From: Blattamonas nauphoetae
Lineage: Eukaryota > Preaxostyla > Oxymonadida
Direction: 5' to 3'
Length of the DNA stretch: 64,000 nt
NCBI GenBank assembly: GCA_033064195.1
Contig: JARBJD010000149.1
Span: 1-64,000 of the forward strand
Position numbers and translations under genes: made by a program. Below are positions 56,488 through 64,000 of the stretch, one piece after another (position 1 is the first letter of the stretch; every line of letters starts with the position of its first letter). The notes under the pieces were generated by a model. The model ran no database searches and was not told the DNA's origin. It saw only the letters and a program-made list of their open reading frames with translations.

Positions 56488-57059
56488 GTCTCGTCGGGGT
56501 AAGTCTAGGCTCAGATCTGAAAAAGTCTAGACGCAGATCTGCAGATCGGTCTAGGCGCAGATCTGAAAGTCTACACGCAGATCTGTCATTACACTCGTTC
56601 TTATCGATTCTTTACCGCATTTTATTCAACAAACACCTCAATATCCACATCACTTCCACTTTTTTTGCTCATTTCTTACTTTCTGACTTTTTTACAATCT
56701 GGGTTCATCGTGGTCAAAGAGATCCTGGGTTGATCTCGGACTGTTCCTTCCCATTAACGCGTCTTACAATGAGAGACCCTTCCAGACATTTTTCCGGAAC
56801 TTTGTCGTCGGATTCACGAACAAATATCTCTCCCGACTCTCCATCTTCTCTACACCGCCGGCATTTAATTCTCCACTACCCAGACCGAAGTATGCATTCC
56901 ATTTGGTCATTTCACCTCTCTTCCCTGATATTCAAGTTCATTTTCCTTGATCTCCGAGCCCATCCTCCACTATGTTCCGTCTGAAAAGTCAACTCCAGCT
57001 CCCATCGACAGCCTCGACGGACGGTGGTCACTCAGTATTCGAATCCGCTCACAACTGAG

Positions 57060-58190
57060 AATTTCTACTTACAGAAAAGAGGAAGAATTGAAACAGAACG
57101 TCCAGAATAGCGAAAACAGTACAACATTGTGAGAACGACCAAGAAAGGCGACGATGCGAAGGAAACAAAAGGGAAGGGGATGAAGACCAACAATTTGAGG
57201 TTGATGAGGACATCGAAGGAGAATATGAACAAGCAGAAAAGGAGGATGAAGGAACACGAAGCATGGGAGAGAATGAAGAAGTTGAAGAAAACGAACATGA
57301 ACAGACTGGCGAAATGGAAAAGTTGAAGAAAACGACAATGCTGAAGACAAACAGGAAGAGGCAGTTGAAGATGAGGTGAACAAGACGATGGAGATGCCGA
57401 TGACAACCTACAAGAATTTGAGCAATCAGAACGCGAAGACAGAGATGCTGAGGAACAGTATGAAGAAATATGCGAAGATACCGGATCTTAACAGAATGCA
57501 CATGGGGAAGAAAACAATGATGATGAAGTTGTCAAAACGAACATCTCGACGATGAAGTTCATGACGCGACCGGTCCTGAAAATGAGCAAGCTGAATCTGA
57601 ACATGAAGATTTGCAGGAGGAAGATGATGTAAATGCTGAAGAAGTGGAATATTTCGAAGAAGACCAAGTTGAAGACGAAGAAATCGAAGCAGAAGTCAAA
57701 ACGCGCTCATTTGGCGCACTAACCTAAAAGAAGAATCAAACGATAAAGAAAACGAGATGCAAGAAAATGAACAAAATTATAAGGATGATGCGAAATTTGT
57801 AGAACCAGTGGATGAACAAGCAGAAACAGACGATCAATTTGAAGACAATGAACAAGTAGAAGGGACAGAATTAGAAGCAGAAAAAGAAGAAGACAGCAAA
57901 CACTCAGTCAAATCACGGGAGAAAGTTCAAGGAGACAAATCGTCCCGGAGTTCGAAATCCAATCGGACATCCAAAAGATCAAGCTCCGAATCTCGGAAAT
58001 CACGCTCATCAGAAGAAAAATTGGATTTCCTCGAAGAAACAAACCTGAAGAACAAGATGGACAGGAGGAAGTGTTTGAAGACCAACAAGAATATGGAATG
58101 GAGGAAGGCAACAGCTTCGATCCTCAGTTGGACAAGAAATCAATGCATTAATGGGAAACCAACGAAAATGAAAACGAAATTGTGACAACA
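57060..58190 (+). pseudogene. Glu/Lys-rich gene fragment inside the Mutator-like element
   Basis: Successive open pieces encode acidic low-complexity protein (EGEYEQAEKEDEGTRSMGEN, then 57757-58185 with EDNEQVEGTELEAEKEED and a Ser/Arg-rich stretch). Frame changes near 57330, 57500 and 57720 interrupt it. No domain is recognised. Codon use in the best frames favours the plus strand, the same as the piece that follows, so both may come from one host gene. Confidence 0.45.
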
Positions 58191-58199
58191 CGAACATGT

Positions 58200-60080
58200 G
58201 GGGAAACAGAATGTGGAAAAGTAGGATCAGTGCGTGGTACTGATTTCGAATCCACTTCTGGCGCTGAAAAGGAAGAATCAGGCGAAAAAGACGAAAGAAG
58301 GAGCGACATGAAGCGAAGATGGAGAAGAAAAGGAAGGAAGAAGAACAACGCGAAGCAGAACGACAACAGTGGCGAGCGGAGCAAGACGAGAAGAAAGCGA
58401 AGGAGAGGGAAGCACGTGAACGAGCGTATCGTCTTTCCGACTGACCCAAAACGAAAAAAGAGAAAAACCACTTGGTCCATATTCAGCCATCAAAGACAAG
58501 CAATGTCTAATCCTCGACACCGCCATGTTCAGAAAGAACATCAAACAGAACATGGCAGCCGAACTGAAGAAGGAGAAAGAGTGTGGGAAACAGGAGGATG
58601 AAAAGGAACAAAGTGAGAAGGAAGTGGAGAACCAGGGAGCCATGACAATGACGAAATTAAACGTGATCCCGTTGGCCCAATGCTCGCTGATCTCGCTGGA
58701 GAATGATGGAGAGTGGGTGGTGTTGGACAACATGGGAATTATGGCGATGAGCGCGATGACATACAAATTCAGTTTGACAAAAACAACAACACAGCCGATC
58801 ACAATCAAGATCACAGTGTTCAACTCATCGCTGGCAGATCAAGGAATCTTTGCCCAGCCGCTGCTGAGTTTGTTCACAAACGCCGAGCCCGAGATCCTTC
58901 TCAACAACGTGACCTTCAAGAATCTGAAAATGGTCGAGAAGACACAAGATTCCGGTGACACAGATCATCAAGATCGAATCGAATGGAGCGATATCATTCA
59001 CCGACACAACGTTTGACGAATGTGAATATTCGAGCACAGACAATGAAAAGATCTTCATTGCAGGATCACGTCTTCGCACTCAGATCAAGGCAGCACAATG
59101 GAAAAACTCGTTCTTACCCCCACAGATTAGATCTGTGCTGATGTATTCTCTGGAGCCGCCTGTGACTCGCATCCTGCTGAACGCAAGCGTGAATGAGGCA
59201 AGCACCCATCCGAACTGTGGGTCGTATCGCTTCACTTGCTCATCGCTGGATTCAGGATATCGCTTGGCAGAGACGAACGAGTTTGAGGAAGTTCAGACGC
59301 AGGCGAACTCGGAATTGCTGAAAACGATGCGAATAACACATGAAGAGGTGATTCAGTCGCATTCGGAGGCTGAAATTCGGACGATCACTCAGAAGAGCGA
59401 TGCTGGGATCGATGTGAATGCTGAAGGGAAGACAGCAACACTGAAGCACATGATCTTTAAGCTGGTCCCAGCGACGACGATGGAAACATTCGTGTCTGTG
59501 GAAACTGGTGTCCTGTCGCTGGGAAAAGTGACACATTGGAACAGACACAGACACGGAGCTGGGAGATTCTCTCCACTGAATGATATGGATCAAGGAAGGG
59601 AGCACACTGACGCTGGTGGACACACCATTCAAAAAGCTGAGTTTCACTCACGAGACACTCAGAACAGTGCTCTACATCGAAGCATGGGGAGTTCTGTCGA
59701 CAACACAAGGCTCACCATTCATGGAAATCAACTCGAACGCGACCGGATCACTTGTATTCCTGGAATCAGATGATTTGGAACGAGACTCGAAGCTGGAGCC
59801 TCTGACGTTTTTCTCGTGCGCAACGGAATCTGTTCTTTGGGGAGATGGACGGGGTGGCAGGAAGTCTGGTGTATTATTGGTATCCCCCACGTCGACAGAA
59901 GAGAAGCTGACAGTGAACGACGATGGGGATGATAATGATGTGTGTGGACTGGTGGAGTTGCCGTGTTCTTCGCTGGACTTTGGATTTGAACATCTGAAGA
60001 AAGAAGAGAAGACACTGGAAACAAGTTTCAAAGTGGAGACGATTCAGGAGAAGGCCAGACGAGCACAATGGACAATCTGA
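58200..60080 (+). pseudogene. Beta-rich surface-protein-like gene fragment inside the Mutator-like element
   Basis: A Lys/Glu/Arg-rich coiled stretch (58300-58440) is followed by a beta-rich region with turns like NAEPEILLNNVTFKNLKMVE and a second frame (58955 on) with SNGAISFTDTTFDECEYSS. This is the beta-helix pattern seen in the intact gene at 47864. Further pieces (59170-59560 and 59580-60080) repeat a CSSLDSGY / CSSLDFGF motif, which marks a duplicated unit. Frame changes near 58955 and 59560 break it. It is probably a captured 3' half of a host surface-protein gene. Confidence 0.55.
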
Positions 60081-60559
60081 AGATGGAGGTTGTGGAAGGA
60101 ACACGAGAAAAGGCGGTTCTGACACTGCAGCTGCATCGACAATCGCGTTCACTGTGAAGAATGAGGAAAAGCTGAAGATTGGATACAAAATCTGAACGAG
60201 CGTTCTATCAGTTTTGGAAGACAGCACATCGCCATGGCTTGCCAGAATCTCCGTGAAGATCTGTGCACTGGATCCTCCCTCGGTGCGGCACTGTCATTCT
60301 TTGTGCGGAACAATCATCTTCTCTCGATGAGGGAGATCAACTCTGATTTCAATTTACTGCAACAATTTCAAAAAATGAGAGGTCACCAACACATTCTTCG
60401 TTTTCCACGTCACTTATTTTGATATTAGATGTTTTATAGTGAAAAATTGAGACAATAATGACAGATCTGCGTGTAGACTTTCAGATCTGCGTCTAGACGG
60501 ATCTGCAGATCTGCGTCTAGACTTTTTCGGATCTGAGCCTAGACCTACCCGTCTCGTCG

Positions 60560-62060
60560 AGTGTCTGCAGACAGCTTGTTCCTTCAGCCAGATCGTCTGG
60601 GCTGGGCAAAATCGGTGGAGGAGGTGAAGTTGAGGCAGGCGTTTCTTGTGTCTTCTGTGTTGCAGATGATGAGAGGCCGGCTTGTGTGTCTGGAGATGGT
60701 GTCGTCTGTGGTGGCTCGTCCGGAATGTCTAACCGTTTCAGATGGATCAATTCGACGATGAACAATCTTGCGATGAAACCAGTCGAGACAGCCAAACACA
60801 ATTTCTCTGGGATGTCAGTGAAGATTCCAGGCTGTTCCTCGTCGTTCACAAACAGTCGAGCCTCCCTCGTCTCCATGTCCACTTGAATCGCGGCATTCTT
60901 CCAACCCTTTTCGGGTCTCGTTCCGGACATCGATCTGAACGGGAGCGACCCCCATCGATTTCCATTCGATAGTGTATACCCTCCTCCCGTCCCAAACGAT
61001 GTTTCTTGGCTTGTTTCGGCTGATTCATCAGCATCCCGATGAACAACTGGCGGTTTTTCGATCCGTGCCTCCAAAACTTTGTTCGTTCCTGCTGGTTTGA
61101 TCATCTCTCCACTCCACATCGCTCCATTCGACAGTGAGAAGGCCCCTCCGATTCCATTCCCGAACGATCCACACGATTTGGTTGTAGCGTGGGCAGGAAG
61201 AGGAAAGCGGACGAATCCAAGATCTGAGAGAGAGGAGGAGAATGAAGGAGTGTGGATTGGAGAAGGGGGGAGAAATGAAAAGAGATTGAACAGACCGACA
61301 GGTCGCGGCTTCTTGTGACGCATCCGAATCTTCAGTTCCCACTTTCCTTCCTCAATCGGAAACGTGTACGCAGTGTAACAGATCGGATCCAATTCCAAGA
61401 TGACTCGTGGAACAATCTGCGTCGGCGTAACAACATGTCCAGTTCGATCGAACGTCTCAATTGAATTTGTGCCTGGCCAGCAGTTCGAAGTGTTCGGAAG
61501 AGACGGCGGAGAATTCTCAGGATTGTCGTCCAATCGCTTCAGATGAACGACCTCGAACGTGTAGGGTGTGGCTGTGAAAGCGCTGATGATGGACAAGTTG
61601 AGGAGGGGCGGGAGGTCCTGGATAAGAGTAGACTGTTGGACATCATCCACAAACAGCCTTGCTTCCCTCCTCTCCATGTTCACTCGGATTGCAGCAGTTC
61701 TGTCTGGTTCGTTCGGAACGGCGTTGTCTGCATCTGTGTTGGTACGACTCTTCCAATCAAGACATCTTGCGAGAGAGAACGAGCCTGAGAACCTTGGTTT
61801 TTCGATGGTGAATCCTTTTCGAACGTTGAGTTCTGGATGAGAGAAGTAAGCGAATCCTAGGAGAGAGTGGAGGGGACGAGAGAGAAGAAGGATGACGAAC
61901 AGAAATAAGAGATTAAAAGTGATGAAGGAGAAGTGAAGTCCTGTTTCGATGACGAGAGAACAAACTGGTAGAAAGGAACATCTCTCGTCCTCCTCTGATC
62001 TTCAATTCCCACTCTCCTTCGCAGAGTGAGGCAGTGTTCATTGTAACAAACCAAAGCTCC
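60560..62060 (-). CDS. SPRY multi-module gene, 5' part
   Basis: It has three linker-plus-module blocks. A first linker ends EGEWELKIRGG near 61990. After an intron ending at about 61858 the first module reads GFAYFSHPELNVRKGF, then AAIRVNMERREARLFVDD. A linker with FPIEEGKWELKIRMRHK leads to an intron of about 78 nt (61227-61304). The second module follows, with KSCGSFGNGIGGAFSLSNGA and AAIQVDMETREARLFVNDEE, ending HLKRLD. A Pro/Thr-rich spacer runs to LQTLDET, where the Mutator-like element is inserted. The repeated linker-intron-module pattern shows tandem exon duplication. The start is uncertain. A related linker piece lies at 62163-62460. Confidence 0.72.
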
Positions 62061-62162
62061 CACTCCATTGAGATAAAGGTCAGTGAAGTGGCCCATAGGT
62101 CCTGATGGGCAAAAAAGGGATTCAATTTAAATTATTCTCCAAATTAGATTCATTATGAGTTT

Positions 62163-62460
62163 TTACACTTCTTTTTCTCGAATCAGGGCAAACCAATGAT
62201 CCGAGAAACTACCGCTTTCGCGGTGGGAGAGGGAGCAAAGGCCCTTCGGCCTGGTCAATCTTGGGGGCAGCTTTTGAACTCCGTGGGAGCTTTGGTTTGT
62301 TACAAGGAGCTCTCTTACCAGTCGCTCCTCACAAACCTTCAGCTCCCACTCCATTGAGAGTTGAAAAGAACCTAGCAGAGAACGAAAGAGAATGAAGAGA
62401 TAAGACAGAACATATCTGTTCAGAGAGGACCGTGACACCACTTTAGTGGCTGCAGCCAAG
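62163..62460 (-). pseudogene. SPRY linker-like fragment
   Basis: Contains MEWELKVCEERLV, related to the WELKI linker motif of the neighbouring gene and to MEWELWFVTMNT near 62060. It may be a duplicated or upstream exon. The rest of the frame is not recognised. Confidence 0.35.
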
Positions 62461-63160
62461 ATTTGTTGTGATCAGTTCCTGAGTGTGTTCCTCCATTCCT
62501 CTAGTTCTGGAGGGAGTTCTTTCTTGATTGACGACCTGATGCAGTATCAAGCCGATCGTGATGAGGGATGAAAAGTTCGATATCAGATTCGATTGACCCA
62601 GGGTGATAGTCAAAGTTCGTTCGGGAATATCGGAGAACGGAACTCCGGAGGACGACACTTTCAGCCTGTCTAGTGCTGCACTTGTTGATTTCCTTCTCCC
62701 ACATCAGAAAGATATCTGCTCTAATCGTTGCGTGCGATTCGCTTGTTGATGACGTAGCTATTGACAGAATCGTTGCAAGAGTCCAAGCGATGAAGCCACT
62801 GTGAAGATAACTTCATTCCCAGCTCACCCTCTATCATTCTTGTGAGCGCTGGAGAAGTTCACTTGACGCGTTGGACCAGATGAACAGGCGAAACAGAGGA
62901 AAACCCTCCTGTGGTACTGAGAATCCCACTGTATCCCTTGACAGACAGTGATTCATCCATGAAAGACCGACCAATGCTTGACGACTGAATGTGCTTCCAC
63001 CCTTTGTAGCTCAACAATCGAACCCATCAGACTGATGGTGGCTGAACCATCGAATATAATGACTGAGAGAGAAGGACTCAATGGAATGTCATGCATTCCA
63101 CCATCGAGTGTAGCTCTCTGGCAGAGTTGAGCGTACAATCCAGAACCGCTAATTCTGATT
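62440..63160 (-). CDS. Hypothetical beta-rich protein pieces
   Basis: Two coding-like pieces on minus lie at 62953-63138 (LSPSLSVIIFDGSATISLMG) and 62443-62658 (VPFSDIPERTLTITLGQSNL). They look like the beta-rich N-terminal parts of host surface proteins. A frame change or intron separates them. No domain is assigned. Confidence 0.35.
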
Positions 63161-63199
63161 GAATTTCTCAGTATGGAGTTGGACAGAGAAGAATCTGCT

Positions 63200-64000
63200 T
63201 TGCATAATGTTGCTTTTGAAAATCTACGATCAGCTTGATGGCGAGTCTATCGAAAATTGTTGTTGTTTGTTTCATCCACGCCTTCAATCGACTTTATGCT
63301 TCGAGATTGTTGGAGAACAAGAGATATTGTCATCATTTTTGATTGTTGTGATTCGACCATTTTTGATGAAATCTGTCATAGTCGCACGGAACAGTCACTG
63401 TTCGACTTCGTCTACTATCCGTTCGTGTGCAGTTGCAGGAAGAATACCTGAAGGCTCGCGCCGAATGGGACCTGTTGGAACACTCGCTCACCGAGTCTGC
63501 TTTTTCCCAATTTGTTGTTCAAAGAAGCCACCGAAGAGGTCGCTGGTTGTGAACATCGTGTGGTATCTCGTGAGGTTTGCTGCTGTAGAACATCGCAAAC
63601 ATAGACACGAATGGTACATTCCCTTTTGCTTTTAGAATTGTGCAGATTGTGATTCCGTCCATTCAGGGCCTCGCTGATGGAGTGTGTATCGGCCCTTCTT
63701 CCGTCGAACGCTGTCGATGCGAGGGATGCTAAGTTCGTTCATCTCCAACAAGACGATGAAGCTGAACCTGATCACTCAGAGAGAAGTGAGATCGGGGCGT
63801 CTTCTGTCGCTGATGACGACCGATACGCGGAATGTGGGGATCTTTACTGGCAGATCTACTTCGTGCTGTTGCTGCTGTCGATCCAAATTGTGGTTCCGCT
63901 GATGATGGGAGTGGCGATGCAGAAGTACCATTCTGTCCGCTCGCAGTTCCCATCGCGAAAGTTTTGACGCGGTGTTTGGCGATGTTTTGTTGGAACAAGA
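63200..64000 (+). CDS. ABCC-type transporter, partial, runs off right edge
   Basis: ABCC transporters export conjugates and peptides using two membrane domains and two ATPase domains. Near 63430-63530 a cytosolic piece reads YLKARAEWDLLEHSL. Near 63640 comes a membrane stretch (RIVQIVIPSIQGLADGV). The intracellular-loop signature follows, RRTLSMRGMLSSFI then KLNLITQREVRSGRLLSLMT with TTDTRNV, as in the G-x-L-x-x-L-M-x-x-D of the family. The next helix is YFVLLLLSIQIVVPLMMGVA. Frame changes near 63690 and 63840 mean introns, decay or errors. The ATPase parts would lie outside the window. Confidence 0.55.

Larger units (their letters stand above)
56497..60550. mobile_element. Mutator-like (MULE-type) element carrying host gene fragments
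   Basis: Inverted ends of about 95 bp (56497-56591 and 60456-60550) start GGGTARGTCTAGGCTCAGAT and contain four to five repeats of GTCTAGRCKCAGATCTG, likely transposase-binding sites. A perfect 9 bp duplication GTCTCGTCG flanks it (56488-56496 and 60551-60559), the size typical of Mutator. No MURA transposase is encoded. The cargo is an acidic gene and a beta-rich surface-type gene, so it looks like a Pack-MULE. It sits in an exon of a SPRY gene. About five mismatches between the ends suggest a young insertion. Confidence 0.85.

Overview
The window looks like a repeat-rich, gene-poor stretch of an oxymonad (Preaxostyla) genome, most likely Blattamonas nauphoetae or a close relative. This is an inference. 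It rests on a 1325-residue surface protein with Cys-rich parallel beta-helix repeats (47864-51841), multi-module SPRY genes of the same style, and very short GT-AG introns of about 31-45 nt. Intact genes carry no in-frame TAA, TAG or TGA, so the standard genetic code fits.

Layout: 1-2560 (minus) is an intron-bearing DDE DNA transposon running off the left edge. Minisatellites of about 30 bp lie at 2.7-3.7 and 5.2-6.3 kb. 8.8-13.7 kb holds a virus-like remnant with two tandem capsid-like paralogues. 13-15.5 kb has a triplicated repeat, tRNA-like sequences, four hairpin units and a tRNA-derived SINE. 18.7-21.1 kb holds a decayed spliced gene of unknown family, and 22.2-25.1 kb a decayed anoctamin/TMEM16 gene. 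27.36-28.93 kb is a large fold-back element, and 29.6-30.3 kb another minisatellite. A second copy of the DDE transposon (30.3-38.7 kb) is split by a 5.8 kb hAT-type insertion (30525-36343). 38.77-43.67 kb is a minisatellite of roughly 160 units. A DIRS-like retroelement fossil follows (44-45.6 kb), then a host gene interrupted by a 655 bp fold-back element, the intact beta-helix gene, a pogo and a Tc1/mariner element almost end to end, a three-module SPRY gene split by a 4.05 kb Mutator-like insertion, and the start of an ABCC-type transporter at the right edge.

The most notable theme is capture of host genes by non-autonomous TIR elements. The hAT element carries pieces of the splicing helicase Aquarius and of a RhoGAP-SH3 protein. 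The Mutator-like element carries an acidic gene and a surface-protein-like gene. In both cases target-site duplications and reconstructable empty sites show where the insert begins and ends. A 655 bp perfect fold-back sits in another gene with a 3 bp duplication, and its splice-like ends would restore the reading frame if it were removed as an intron. Most protein-coding remains here have several breaks, so the region is either a graveyard or partly affected by consensus errors.
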